64,000 nucleotides of DNA from Glycomyces harbinensis (GCF_900101745.1 NZ_FNAD01000002.1:248001-312000), one strand, 5' to 3'; shown: positions 1 through 8,390, counted from the first letter of the stretch. Translations and numbers: made by a program. The notes: generated by a model not told the origin, from the letters alone.

Positions 1-1280
1 CGCAGCCGGTTTTCGAGCAGCTCGATGGCCGCGGCTTGATCGGGGACATGGGTGGCGGTGACGCCGTCGGCACCGTCGAGGATGGGCTCGGTGCCGTCGC
101 CGATGGCGATGACCTCGTCGATCCCGGCTTCGGCGGCCTGTTCGCCGACGCGGCGGTGGCAGGTCTCGCTCAGCTCTTCGAGGTCGGCCATGAGTCCGAG
201 GACGGCGATGCGCCGGCCCCGGGTGGGCAGTAGTCCGAGGGCGCGGACGGCCGCGCCCGTCGAGGCGGGGTTGGCGTTGTAGGAGTCGTCGATGACGACG
301 GTGCCGTCGGGACGGGTGAAGACGTCCATGCGGCGCATCGATTTGCGGTCGGCCGCCGAGAGTCCGGCGGCGATCGCGTCGGGGCCCGCGCCGAGCCGCC
401 ACATCACGGCGGCCGCGGCGAGCGCGTTGTTGACCTGGTGGGCGCCCCACAGGCCCAGCTCCACCCGGGCGTGCCCGTCGGGGGTGCGCAGGGTGAAGGC
501 GTGGCGGCCGTCGCGCGCGTCGACGTCGGCCGCGGTGATGTCGGCGGGGTTCTGGACCCCGAAAGTGAGGACCTGGGCGCGGGTGCGCCCGGCCATGGCG
601 GCGACGCGCGGGTCGTCGGCGTTGAGGACGGCCGTGCCCTCGGGGCCGAGGAAGCGCGGCAGTTCGGACTTGGCCTCGGCGGTGGTCTCGATGGAGCCGA
701 AGCCGTCGAGGTGGGAGATGCCGACGTTGAGGACCGCGCCGATCGAGGGCGGCGCGATCGCGCACAGCTCGGTGATGTGGCCCAGCCCGCGGGCGGCGAG
801 TTCGAGCACGAGGTACTTCGTGTCCGGCGCCACCCGGCACACCGTGTACGGGTGGCCGAGTTCGTTGTTGAAGTTGCCCTCCGTGGCGACCGTGGGGCCG
901 AGGCCGGCGCACAGCTGGCCGATGAGGTCCTTCGTGGAGGTCTTGCCGTTGGAGCCGGTGACGCCGATGATCCTCGCGTCCGTGGCGGCGGCGATGTGCT
1001 TGGCGAGCTTGGTGAGCGCGGCCATCGCGTCGTCCACATAGATCGCCGGCGAGGCGATGGTCCGGGTCGCGATCGTCGCCAGCGCGCCCTGCGCGCGGGC
1101 CTGCGCCGCGAAGTCGTGGCCGTCGACCTTGTCGCCGGGGAGGGCGAGGAAGAGGCCGCCGGGCCCGGCCTTGCGGGAGTCGAACTCGACGTCGCCGGTG
1201 GCGACCGCTTCGGGGTCGGCGGTCTCGCTGAGCTTGCCGTCGACGGCGGACGCGATCTGGGCCAGGCTCATCGGGATCAC
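1..1280 (-). CDS. murF: UDP-N-acetylmuramoyl-tripeptide--D-alanyl-D-alanine ligase (MurF), C-terminus cut by window edge
   Basis: MurF adds D-Ala-D-Ala to the UDP-MurNAc-tripeptide in the cytoplasm, the last soluble step of peptidoglycan precursor assembly. The protein shows the Mur ligase N-domain, the ATP-binding loop GSNGKTSTK near residue 109, a central NADDPR motif and the start of the C-terminal domain; about 426 residues are inside the window. The start is GTG (MIPMSLAQ), chosen because an AGGAGGAG Shine-Dalgarno lies just upstream. It sits 44 nt after murE on the same strand, the usual dcw-cluster order, so the two are probably co-transcribed. The 3' end is outside the window. Confidence 0.95.
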   Translation of the reverse strand, partial: MIPMSLAQIASAVDGKLSETADPEAVATGDVEFDSRKAGPGGLFLALPGDKVDGHDFAAQARAQGALATIATRTIASPAIYVDDAMAALTKLAKHIAAATDARIIGVTGSNGKTSTKDLIGQLCAGLGPTVATEGNFNNELGHPYTVCRVAPDTKYLVLELAARGLGHITELCAIAPPSIGAVLNVGISHLDGFGSIETTAEAKSELPRFLGPEGTAVLNADDPRVAAMAGRTRAQVLTFGVQNPADITAADVDARDGRHAFTLRTPDGHARVELGLWGAHQVNNALAAAAVMWRLGAGPDAIAAGLSAADRKSMRRMDVFTRPDGTVVIDDSYNANPASTGAAVRALGLLPTRGRRIAVLGLMADLEELSETCHRRVGEQAAEAGIDEVIAIGDGTEPILDGADGVTATHVPDQAAAIELLENRL

Positions 1281-1324
1281 GCGGCGGACTCCTCCTGTTG
1301 TGCGGTAAAGCGGGTTCGGGACTA

Positions 1325-2827
1325 TCACGCTTCAAGGTCATGGACCGGTTTCACCCAGCCGGCGTCGCGGAGCGCATTCGCCAGGAGGACGCGGTCGTCG
1401 CTGGCGACGGGGCCCGCGGCGGTCTCGGTGACGGTCTCGTGGCCTTTGCCGAGGAGGGCGATGGCGTCACCCGGGGCGGCCAGGGCGGCGGCCTCCCGCA
1501 CGGCGGGTTCCCGTCCCGGGATATTACGGCAGGGCACGCCCTGTACCGCGGCGGCCACCTCGTCCCTGATGCGCGCGGGGTCCTCGGTGCGCGGGTTGTC
1601 GTCGGTGACGATGACCAGGTCGGCGGCCCGTGCGGCCGCCGCGCCCATGAGGGCGCGCTTGGAGCGGTCGCGGTCGCCGCCGGCGCCGAGGACCGCGATG
1701 ACCCTGCCGGGGGTGGACTCGCGGAGGGCTTCGAGGACGGCGGTGATCGCCTCGGGCTTGTGGGCGTAGTCGACGACGCCGAGCACGGGGGCGTCGCCGG
1801 AGACGAGTTCCATGCGGCCGGGCACGCCGGTGCAGGAGGCGACGCCGTCGAGGGCGGTCCGGGTGTCGAGGCCGACCGCTTCGAGGAGGGCGACGGCGAG
1901 CACGGCGTTGGCGACGTTGTGGCGCCCGGGCATGTTGACCCGGCCCTCGCCGCCGCCGTTGGGGCCGGTGAGGTGGAAGGCCTGGGTGAAGCCCTCCCCG
2001 CTGATGCCGTCGGCGTAGTAGTCGGCGGTGGGGTCGGCGAGGGAGAAGGAGCGGTTGACGCCGTCGGCGAGGACGGCGACGCGCGGGTCGTCGACGTTGA
2101 GGACCTCGGTCTTGGCGCGGCCGTCGAACAGGCGGGCCTTCGCGGCGAAGTAGTCGTCGAGGTCGGCGTGGAAGTCGAGGTGGTCGGTGCCGAACATGGT
2201 GAAGCCGGCGGCGCGGAAGCGGCAGCCCTCGACGCGGCCGAGGGCGAGCGCGTGGCTGGAGACCTCCATGACGACCTCGGTGACGCCGCGTTCGACCGCG
2301 AGGGCGAGCAGCGCCTGGAGCTCGGGGGCCTCGGGGGTGGTGCGCTCGGACTTGATCGCCTCGCCGGCGATGCGGGTCTCGACCGTGCCGATGATGCCGG
2401 TGGTGCGCCCGGCGTGGGCGAGGGCGGCCTCGACCAGGTAGGCCGTGGAGGTCTTGCCGTTGGTGCCGGTGATGCCGATGAGGTTGAGGTGCTCGGAGGG
2501 GCGGCCCCAGACGCGGGCGGCGATCTCGCCGGTGAGCGAGCGCGGGTCCTCGGCCACGAGGACGGGCAGGAGGTCGCCGGCGAGGGCCGCGCCGCGGGCG
2601 TCGGTGAGGAGGGCGACCGCGCCGCGTTCGGCGGCCTGGGCCGTGAATTCGGCGCCGTGCCGCTTGGCGCCGGGCAGGGCCGCGAAGAGGTCGCCGGGTT
2701 CGACGGCGCCGGCGGCGAGGCTCACCCCGGTGACGGTGAACGCCCTGCCCCTGGCCGCGGGGAGGAGGTCGGCGAGGCCGTCGACTCGGTAGGGGACGGT
2801 CGTCTCAGGACGCGGAAAGCTCGGCAC
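1325..2827 (-). CDS. murE: UDP-N-acetylmuramoyl-L-alanyl-D-glutamate--2,6-diaminopimelate ligase (MurE)
   Basis: MurE adds the third stem-peptide residue in peptidoglycan synthesis. The 500-residue protein has the Mur ligase ATP loop GITGTNGKTST near residue 118 and the DNPR motif (in VTDDNPRTEDP) in its C-terminal third. DNPR is the known signature for meso-diaminopimelate rather than lysine, so a DAP-type wall is predicted. The start is GTG. There is no Shine-Dalgarno; a TAGGGT -10 hexamer (2834-2839, minus strand) ends 6 nt before it, which predicts a leaderless mRNA. It leads the murE-murF operon. Confidence 0.95.
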   Translation of the reverse strand: MPSFPRPETTVPYRVDGLADLLPAARGRAFTVTGVSLAAGAVEPGDLFAALPGAKRHGAEFTAQAAERGAVALLTDARGAALAGDLLPVLVAEDPRSLTGEIAARVWGRPSEHLNLIGITGTNGKTSTAYLVEAALAHAGRTTGIIGTVETRIAGEAIKSERTTPEAPELQALLALAVERGVTEVVMEVSSHALALGRVEGCRFRAAGFTMFGTDHLDFHADLDDYFAAKARLFDGRAKTEVLNVDDPRVAVLADGVNRSFSLADPTADYYADGISGEGFTQAFHLTGPNGGGEGRVNMPGRHNVANAVLAVALLEAVGLDTRTALDGVASCTGVPGRMELVSGDAPVLGVVDYAHKPEAITAVLEALRESTPGRVIAVLGAGGDRDRSKRALMGAAAARAADLVIVTDDNPRTEDPARIRDEVAAAVQGVPCRNIPGREPAVREAAALAAPGDAIALLGKGHETVTETAAGPVASDDRVLLANALRDAGWVKPVHDLEA

Positions 2828-2833
2828 GGCCTG

Positions 2834-2839
2834 ACCCTA
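2834..2839 (-). promoter_or_regulatory. -10 hexamer TAGGGT of a predicted leaderless murE transcript
   Basis: On the minus strand TAGGGT is followed by 6 nt and then the murE GTG start. Transcription starting about 7 nt after the -10 would begin at the start codon itself. Confidence 0.55.
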
Positions 2840-2892
2840 CACCGGCACCGACGGTCCGCAGGCTGTACACCGGAGGGGCGCACCGAAAGCGT

Positions 2893-3405
2893 TTACGCGC
2901 CCGCTTCCCCGGGTCCGTCGCCGATCGGATGGCGGTCGTGCTCGTCGAGGTTGTCCGACCACGTGCCCAGGAGCTTGTCCAGCTCGGCGGCCTGGTCGCA
3001 GTTGATCGCGTCGAGGAACAGCTCGCGGACCAGGGACAGGATGCACGGCGCGGCCTGCTCCAGGCGTTCGAGCCCGGGATCGGTGAGCTTGACCCAGACG
3101 CCGCGGTTGTCCTTGTCGCACTTGAACCGTTCGACCAGGCCCAGTTCGGAGAGCTTGTTGACCTGGTAGGTGACGGCGCTCTTGGCGGTGACGATGCTGT
3201 CGGCGAGGTCGCTCATGCGCATCGACCGGTCCTCGGCGTCGGCCAGGCGCACCAGGATCTCGTACTGCGTGTGCGTGATGCCGTGCCGCTCCTGGAGCCG
3301 CCGGTCGATCTGGTGCTCCAGCCGGTGGGTGACCTGGAGGAAGCGGGTCCAGACGGCGTTCACGTCCGGAGCGAGCCAGCGGCTCTCGAAGTCGCCCGCG
3401 CCCAT
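2893..3405 (-). CDS. MarR family transcriptional regulator
   Basis: This is a 170-residue winged-helix regulator. The centre holds the MarR fold: an HTH region around ITHTQYEILVRLADAED, a recognition helix around IVTAKSAVTYQVNKLSELG, and a wing with DKDNRGVWVKLTDPG. The start is the inner ATG (MGAGDFESR), because GAGGAGGG lies 5 nt upstream; an ATG 11 codons earlier lacks a good ribosome site. A perfect 14-bp palindrome 43 nt upstream is a likely autoregulatory operator. It stands alone between murE and a divergent secreted-protein gene. The ligand cannot be deduced. Confidence 0.88.
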   Translation of the reverse strand: MGAGDFESRWLAPDVNAVWTRFLQVTHRLEHQIDRRLQERHGITHTQYEILVRLADAEDRSMRMSDLADSIVTAKSAVTYQVNKLSELGLVERFKCDKDNRGVWVKLTDPGLERLEQAAPCILSLVRELFLDAINCDQAAELDKLLGTWSDNLDEHDRHPIGDGPGEAGA

Positions 3406-3447
3406 GCTCGCCCTCCTCTTCCTCTGCAATACCAGCATTCGCGGCTG

Positions 3448-3461
3448 GTTCGAATTCGAAC
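3448..3461. promoter_or_regulatory. 14-bp palindrome, likely operator of the adjacent MarR regulator
   Basis: GTTCGAATTCGAAC is a perfect palindrome in the divergent spacer between the MarR gene and the secreted coiled-coil gene. GCTGGT and ACCAGC (about 3444-3475) form an outer interrupted inverted repeat. MarR dimers typically bind such palindromes; assignment to this regulator is inference from position. Confidence 0.55.
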
Positions 3462-3654
3462 AATCCTACCAGCCGGTACGCCTCCGCACGGGCCGCGAGT
3501 TAGCGACGCCATAGCACCGCGAGAGAACGCGTCACATGATGACTACCTGCGGTTATAACGAAAGGCCCGGCGTCGGTCGAAGAATCCTTCCGTTCTAGGC
3601 TGTACGCCGACCTCCCGTCCCCTCGGCTCCGAGCTACCGAAGGACTCTCAAGCC

Positions 3655-4668
3655 TTGAACGCCGGTACATCCGCACCTCGCCCCGCGCGGCACTTCGCCA
3701 GCGGCGCCAAGCGCGTGCTGACCCTGCCCGTCGTGGCGCTCGCGGCGGTGGTCCTCCTGGTCGCCCCCGCGTCGCAGTCCACCGCGCAGGAGGAGGGCGG
3801 CTCCGACTCCCTGAGCCAGGCGATCGAGGACTACCTGAACGCGCAGGACGAGCTGGCCTCGCTCGAGCAGCAGCAGGAGGACCTCGAGCAGGAGCTGGTC
3901 GACTCCGAGGCCGAGGTGGTCGAACTCCAGGCCGAGATCGAGGAGTACGCGTTCGTCGCGTCCACGACCTCCGACTACCAGTCGACGGCGGCGCTGCTGG
4001 CCTCGGGCGACCCCCAGGACGCCATCAGCGCGATGACGATGCTCCAGTTCCTCGGCGAGTCCCGGGTCGACCGGCTCAACACCCTCATCACCCGCCTCGC
4101 CGAGATCGAGGCGACCCGCGAGACCCTCGCCGACAACATCGAGGAGCAGGAGGACGTCGCCGCCGAGATGCAGGACGCCCGCGACGAGGCCGCCCGCGAG
4201 CTCGCGGCCTCCGGCGGCGACGCCGCCGACGGCCCGACCGCCTCCGACGCCCCCGCGGCCGAGCCGTACGAGGGCGGCGACGGCGGCTGCACCGAGGACG
4301 ACCCGACCCCCGCCGACGGGTGCCTCACCCCGCGCACCCTCCACGCCCTGGAGCAGGCCCAGATCGCCGGGTTCACCCGGTTCGTCTCCTGCTACCGCCC
4401 GTCCGGCTCCGGCGAGCACCCCAAGGGCCGGGCCTGCGACTTCTCCTCCGAGCCCGGCGGCTTCGGCGGCGACGCCGGAGGCGAGGACTACGACTACGGG
4501 CAGAACCTCGCCGCCTGGTTCATCGAGAACTCCGACGCGCTGGGCGTGAAGTACGTCATCTGGTACCGCCAGATCTGGTTCCCCGGGAACGGATGGAGCT
4601 CCTATTCCGGCTCCTATGGCGACCCGTCCTCCGACCACACCAACCACGTGCACCTGAGCATGCGCTGA
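3655..4668 (+). CDS. Secreted coiled-coil protein with C-terminal LAS/VanY-like peptidase-type domain
   Basis: This is a 337-residue exported protein. It has a basic N-terminus, a hydrophobic signal segment (about residues 19-38), an acidic coiled coil (about 48-190), a Gly/Asp/Pro linker, then a Cys-containing C-terminal domain. That domain carries EHPKGRACDF and HTNHVHL, a His/Asp plus His-x-His pattern like VanY/LAS zinc peptidases and the ARB_07466-type domain. A role in wall hydrolysis or remodelling is inferred from this architecture and from the L,D-transpeptidase gene 80 nt downstream. The start is TTG with AAGGA about 10 nt upstream. Whether all zinc ligands are present is not proven. 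Confidence 0.75.
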   Translation: MNAGTSAPRPARHFASGAKRVLTLPVVALAAVVLLVAPASQSTAQEEGGSDSLSQAIEDYLNAQDELASLEQQQEDLEQELVDSEAEVVELQAEIEEYAFVASTTSDYQSTAALLASGDPQDAISAMTMLQFLGESRVDRLNTLITRLAEIEATRETLADNIEEQEDVAAEMQDARDEAARELAASGGDAADGPTASDAPAAEPYEGGDGGCTEDDPTPADGCLTPRTLHALEQAQIAGFTRFVSCYRPSGSGEHPKGRACDFSSEPGGFGGDAGGEDYDYGQNLAAWFIENSDALGVKYVIWYRQIWFPGNGWSSYSGSYGDPSSDHTNHVHLSMR

Positions 4669-4736
4669 CCTGCGGTCCTGCTGCAGGGCCGCGGAACTCA
4701 CAGGTGCGAAGAGGACGGCCCCTCGACGGCCCTGTG

Positions 4737-4742
4737 TAACGT
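4737..4742 (+). promoter_or_regulatory. -10 hexamer TAACGT, leaderless L,D-transpeptidase transcript
   Basis: TAACGT ends exactly 6 nt before the ATG of the L,D-transpeptidase and there is no Shine-Dalgarno in between. Confidence 0.45.
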
Positions 4743-4748
4743 GGGTCC

Positions 4749-5966
4749 ATGACCGTCGCACGATCCTCTCTCACCCGCCGCGGCGCCTTCGCGGCCGCGG
4801 GCTCAGCCGCCGTGGTCGGCTTCGCGGCCGCGTGCACGAAGGACTCCGGGACCATCTCGGAAGAAGAAGGCGGCGGCGAATCCGAAGCCCCCCAGAGCGC
4901 CGCGAAAGTGACCATAACGCCCGCCGACGGCGCGACCGACGCCACCGCGGCCGCCGAGATCGCCTGGACCGTCGAGGCCGGCGAGTTCACCGAGTTCGCG
5001 CTCACCGACGCCGCGGGCGCCGCGGTCGAGGGCGCCATGCACCCGGACGGGACCACCTGGGTCCCGTCGGCCCCGCTGGAGTGGGAGGGCACCTACACCG
5101 CGACGGTGAAGGCCGCCGACGAGGCGGGCATCGAGGCCGTGGCGACCTCGACGTTCACCACGATCGCCTCCCCGGGGAACCGGGTGGGCATCGAGAACTA
5201 CCTGCCGGGGAACGACTCCACCGTGGGCCAGGGCGCGATCCTCGCGTTCCGCTTCAACGACTACGAGATCCCCGAGGACCTGCGCGCCTCGGTCGAGCGG
5301 CGCCTGTTCGTCACCGCCGAACCGGAGCAGGAAGGCTCCTGGCACTGGATCACCGGGCGCGCCCTGGAGTACCGGCCCAAGGAGTACTGGCAGCCGAACA
5401 CGCAGGTCACGGTCCGGCTCGGCCTCGGCGGCCTCGACATCGGCGACGGCCGCTACGGCGAGTTCGACCAGGACGCGTCCTTCGCGATCGACGCCGAGGC
5501 GCGGTTGCTGGAGGCCGACAACGACACCAAGCAGATGCGGGCGTACCTGGACGGCTCGATCGTCCAGACCATCCCGATCTCCCTGGGCTCGGACGAGCCG
5601 ATCGACGGCAACGACGCCCGCTCGTTCTCGGGCACGATGACCGTCATGAGCCGCGAGGAGGAGTCGACGTTCGTCTCCGACCTCTACGACTACGAGACCG
5701 ACGTCAAGTGGGCGATGCGCCTGACGTTCTCGGGCCAGTTCATCCACGGCGCGCCGTGGGCGGCCGACCGGCTCGGGAACTCGAACGGGTCCCACGGCTG
5801 CATCAACGTCTCCGACGAGATGGGCGAGTGGCTCTACAACTTCGTGCGCTGGGGCGACCCGGTGGTCGTCGCGAACACCGGCATCGACGTGCCGCAGGGC
5901 GACGGCTTCACCGCCTGGAGCCTGGACTGGGACACGTTCAAATCCGGTTCGTACCTGAGCGCATAG
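4749..5966 (+). CDS. Lipoprotein L,D-transpeptidase (Ig-like plus YkuD domain)
   Basis: This is a 405-residue exported enzyme predicted to make 3->3 peptidoglycan cross-links. The N-terminus has a twin-arginine stretch (LTRRGAF) and a lipobox ending FAAAC, so it looks like a Tat-exported lipoprotein. Residues about 50-140 resemble the Ig-like domain of mycobacterial LdtMt proteins, followed by a second beta domain. The YkuD catalytic motif is near the C-terminus: HGAPW then SHGCINVS, with the nucleophilic Cys. It ends at a strong convergent terminator and follows the secreted peptidase-like gene, suggesting a wall-remodelling unit. Confidence 0.93.
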   Translation: MTVARSSLTRRGAFAAAGSAAVVGFAAACTKDSGTISEEEGGGESEAPQSAAKVTITPADGATDATAAAEIAWTVEAGEFTEFALTDAAGAAVEGAMHPDGTTWVPSAPLEWEGTYTATVKAADEAGIEAVATSTFTTIASPGNRVGIENYLPGNDSTVGQGAILAFRFNDYEIPEDLRASVERRLFVTAEPEQEGSWHWITGRALEYRPKEYWQPNTQVTVRLGLGGLDIGDGRYGEFDQDASFAIDAEARLLEADNDTKQMRAYLDGSIVQTIPISLGSDEPIDGNDARSFSGTMTVMSREEESTFVSDLYDYETDVKWAMRLTFSGQFIHGAPWAADRLGNSNGSHGCINVSDEMGEWLYNFVRWGDPVVVANTGIDVPQGDGFTAWSLDWDTFKSGSYLSA

Positions 5967-5978
5967 GCGGACGGGAAA

Positions 5979-6001
5979 GGCCCGGCAGATCCTGCCGGGC
6001 C
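5979..6001. terminator. Bidirectional terminator hairpin between convergent genes
   Basis: GGCCCGGCAG and CTGCCGGGCC form a perfect 10-bp stem with an ATC loop, between the L,D-transpeptidase and the convergent DUF3817 gene. Confidence 0.7.
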
Positions 6002-6018
6002 CTGCCGCATGTCAGGTC

Positions 6019-6363
6019 TCAGACCCGCTCGTCGTCGCGGACCTTCGGGTCGGCGGCCTGCGGGTGCTCCTCGAGGATGCGCCGGTGCGCCCAGCGCTCC
6101 ACGAAGAACGAGGCGACCGGCACGGTCCCGCCGAGCATGAGGCCGACCGTCTGGGGCCAGAACCTCCAGCCGGCCTGCTGGGCGAGGTGGAAGGCGAGCA
6201 CCAGGTAGACCATGTAGCACAGGCCGTGGATCGGGCTGATGACCGAGACCATGGTGTCGTTGCCGCCGAAGTACTTGAGCGGCATCGCGACGAACATGAG
6301 CAGGATCAGGAACGTGCCGACGATCCAGGCGACGATCCGGAAGCGTTTCAGAGCGGCGTTCAA
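6019..6363 (-). CDS. DUF3817 family integral membrane protein
   Basis: This is a 114-residue protein with three hydrophobic segments (about residues 8-27, 38-58 and 66-86) and a charged C-terminal tail. It matches the DUF3817 family (M. tuberculosis Rv1342c type), whose function is unknown. The start is TTG (MNAALKRF). The TTGA sequence overlaps the stop of the upstream lprD-like gene by 4 nt, so translation is probably coupled. A longer in-frame reading toward 6627 is rejected because its extension is out-of-frame shadow of the neighbour. Confidence 0.82.
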   Translation of the reverse strand: MNAALKRFRIVAWIVGTFLILLMFVAMPLKYFGGNDTMVSVISPIHGLCYMVYLVLAFHLAQQAGWRFWPQTVGLMLGGTVPVASFFVERWAHRRILEEHPQAADPKVRDDERV

Positions 6364-6707
6364 GCGTGGCTCCCATGTGCGGGCCGGTCCAACGGCGTGC
6401 GGGTCTCGGCCTCGCGGGCCTGGAGAATGGCGGTTTCGAACGGCGAGGTCACCGGCGGCGGCGCGGGCCTGCCGCGGGGCTGCTCGCCCTCGGGGCGGTC
6501 CTTGGCCAGTTCGAGGCGCATCTGCCGGATCCACAGCACCAGCGTGAAGATCGCGAACACCGGCCATTCGAAGGCGTAGCCCCAGCTGATGGCGTTGCCG
6601 CCCTGGGCGCGCGAGAGCTGCCACCAACCGAGCAGCCCGAAGGCGACCGTCAGCACCACCGCGAAGCAGTGGAGGACGATCCAGGGGGGCGTCAGCAACC
6701 GTCGCAC
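6360..6707 (-). CDS. LprD-like small membrane protein
   Basis: This is a 115-residue protein with an N-terminal hydrophobic helix ending GLLGWWQLSRAQ, a second segment around YAFEWPVFAIFTLVLWIRQ, and a Pro-rich polar tail. The W-W-Q and GYA-EWPVF-A pattern matches actinobacterial LprD (Rv1343c), which also precedes a DUF3817 gene. No lipobox Cys is visible here, so it is a membrane protein rather than a proven lipoprotein. The start is GTG, with a TAGTCT -10 hexamer (6715-6720, minus) ending 7 nt upstream, so the transcript is probably leaderless. Function unknown. Confidence 0.78.
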   Translation of the reverse strand: MRRLLTPPWIVLHCFAVVLTVAFGLLGWWQLSRAQGGNAISWGYAFEWPVFAIFTLVLWIRQMRLELAKDRPEGEQPRGRPAPPPVTSPFETAILQAREAETRTPLDRPAHGSHA

Positions 6708-6773
6708 GGAACCCAGACTAGGGTGACCGACCCGATGTTGCCGCCGGGGGGCCGTCCGTGGTGACATAGGCCG

Positions 6774-7682
6774 GTGACTCAGGACCTTCCGCTTTCCGGC
6801 GCCGTCAAGCCGTACCCCGAACCCGACGCCGCCGACGTCCGCGAGCTGCTGCTCGACTGGTGCGGCGCCGAACCGGAGGACGCCGACGACGCCGTCAAGG
6901 GGCTCGCCGCGCTCGACCCCCTCTCGCGCGAGCTCGCCGACCGGCTCTACCAGTCGATCGCCGCGGACATGGGCGGGCGCAAGTGGCTGGCATGGCCCAA
7001 GGCCACCGAGCCGCACCCGCTGCTGGGCCTGTATCCGCTGCTCGCGAGCGTGCCGGACATGCTGGCGTTCCACCAGGGCCGGGGCGTCGAGGAGGACCTG
7101 TCGCGTCGCGTCCTGGCCGACGTCGGCGAGAAGCTGCGGCTCAACCGGCGCCTCTACGGCCGGGCCGGACTCGACGTCGCGAACTGGTTCACCGGGCACG
7201 TGCGCGGCGTGCTCTACCAGCTGGGGCGGCTCCAGTTCTGCGTCGAGGGCGCGGGACCGAAGCCGTTCGTGGGCATGCACATCCGCGGCGAAGGCGGGCC
7301 GCTCACCCTCGACGCCGTGCGCGACTCGGTCGAATGGGCGCTGGAGTTCTTCCCGGCGGTCTTCCCCGACCGCTATTCGGGGCCCGAGGACCTGGTGTTC
7401 AAGTGCGATTCCTGGCTGCTGGACCCGCAGCTGCGCGACTGGCTGCCGGAGCGCTCGAACATCCCCGGCTTCGGCGCCCTGTTCGACCTCGAGGGACCCG
7501 GCGACCCGAAGGGCGCCCGGAACAGCTTGTGGCGCTTCGTCTTCGCGCGCACCGATGACACTCCGGTCGAGAAGCTGCCGCGGGACAACACGCTCCAGCG
7601 CGCGGTCCTGGCCGGCATCGAGTCCGACGTGCCCTGGCGCAACCGGTCGGGGCGCCTGAACCTCGCGAGGCTCGGACTCTAG
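6774..7682 (+). CDS. GNAT-like acyltransferase domain protein (NAT_N plus GNAT C-terminal type)
   Basis: This is a 302-residue cytoplasmic protein. The N-terminal part is helical (WPKATEPHPLLGLYPLLASV, YGRAGLDVANWFTGHVRG). The C-terminal half has GMHIRGEGGPLTLDAVRDSV and CDSWLLDPQL-WLPERSNI, a pattern I recognise from actinobacterial proteins annotated as acyltransferase domain-containing. The substrate is unknown. The GTG start is the first possible one after an in-frame stop. The gene is transcribed alone and ends at a strong hairpin. Confidence 0.75.
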   Translation: MTQDLPLSGAVKPYPEPDAADVRELLLDWCGAEPEDADDAVKGLAALDPLSRELADRLYQSIAADMGGRKWLAWPKATEPHPLLGLYPLLASVPDMLAFHQGRGVEEDLSRRVLADVGEKLRLNRRLYGRAGLDVANWFTGHVRGVLYQLGRLQFCVEGAGPKPFVGMHIRGEGGPLTLDAVRDSVEWALEFFPAVFPDRYSGPEDLVFKCDSWLLDPQLRDWLPERSNIPGFGALFDLEGPGDPKGARNSLWRFVFARTDDTPVEKLPRDNTLQRAVLAGIESDVPWRNRSGRLNLARLGL

Positions 7683-7690
7683 GCCGATGC

Positions 7691-7725
7691 GACGGCGGCC
7701 GCCCCGAACCGGGGCGGCCGCCGTC
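7691..7725. terminator. Strong bidirectional terminator hairpin
   Basis: A perfect 15-bp stem (7691-7705 with 7711-7725) and a 5-nt loop lie between the acyltransferase and the convergent cupin gene. Confidence 0.75.
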
Positions 7726-7730
7726 GTCGT

Positions 7731-8225
7731 TCACTCCCCCGCGCGCGCCCGCCGCCAGGCCTCGCTCGCGACGTAGTGGTTGTCGTACCTGCTTGCGGAG
7801 GCCGGGATCTCGGCCGGATCGGCCTCGCCTGCGGCCACGCGCTCGAGGAGGCGGTAGTAGTCGAAGCGGTCGGCGGCCGGGGCGAAGACCGCGAGGACGT
7901 CGGCGTCGGAGCCGGGCGCGGCGCCGAAGGCGTGCGGGAGCCCGGCGGGAATCGACACGAAGTCCCCGGCCTCCAGGACGACGACCTCGTCGCCGGTGAG
8001 GACTTGGAGCCGCCCGGAGATGACGAACAGCGATTCGCTGGCGCCGGTGTGGAAGTGCGAGGGGGCGCCGTCGCCGCCGTCCGGGAAGGTGGACCGGGTG
8101 ACCGAGAGGGCCCCGCCGGTGGCGGAGGAGTCGGCCAGCAGCGTCATGACCGACCGCTGGGCGTGGGCGAGCTTCTCGGCGGTGGCGCCCCGGGTGACGA
8201 CGGGTGCGGCGGCGGTGGTGCTCAT
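7731..8225 (-). CDS. Cupin domain protein
   Basis: This is a 164-residue single-domain cupin. It shows the first metal-binding motif as HFHTGASESLFVISGRLQV (His-x-His, Glu) and the second as GDFVSIPAGLPHAF. The C-terminal helix is YYRLLERVAAGE. Such small cupins are often dioxygenases, isomerases or sensors; the substrate is unknown. The ATG has a GCAGGAGGAA ribosome site. It is divergent from an Rrf2 regulator, and paired TCTAGA palindromes lie just upstream, so it is probably that regulator's target. Confidence 0.85.
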   Translation of the reverse strand: MSTTAAAPVVTRGATAEKLAHAQRSVMTLLADSSATGGALSVTRSTFPDGGDGAPSHFHTGASESLFVISGRLQVLTGDEVVVLEAGDFVSIPAGLPHAFGAAPGSDADVLAVFAPAADRFDYYRLLERVAAGEADPAEIPASASRYDNHYVASEAWRRARAGE

Positions 8226-8266
8226 GGCGTGTTCCTCCTGCTCGGCTCCGGCCCTCGCCGGAACTC

Positions 8267-8290
8267 ATATCTAGATATTACATGTCTAGA
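8267..8290. promoter_or_regulatory. Paired TCTAGA palindromes, likely Rrf2 operator
   Basis: A 12-bp palindrome ATATCTAGATAT (8267-8278) is followed by a second TCTAGA core (8285-8290); the cores are 15 bp apart, on nearly offset helix faces. The site is AT-rich in a GC-rich region, 42 nt upstream of the cupin and about 100 nt upstream of the Rrf2 gene. Confidence 0.6.
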
Positions 8291-8390
8291 TAAGGAGGCG
8301 CAACACCGGTTCGACGTGTCGAATCCCATGCCAGGTCCGGTTTCGACACCGACGCCTCGAAGACGAACCAGGATGGATACCATCGAGATT

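Noticed and set aside
3634..4761. Minus-strand frame over the secreted coiled-coil gene
   Set aside because: Composition is Val/Gly/Leu/Glu repeats typical of reverse frames; no start signal.
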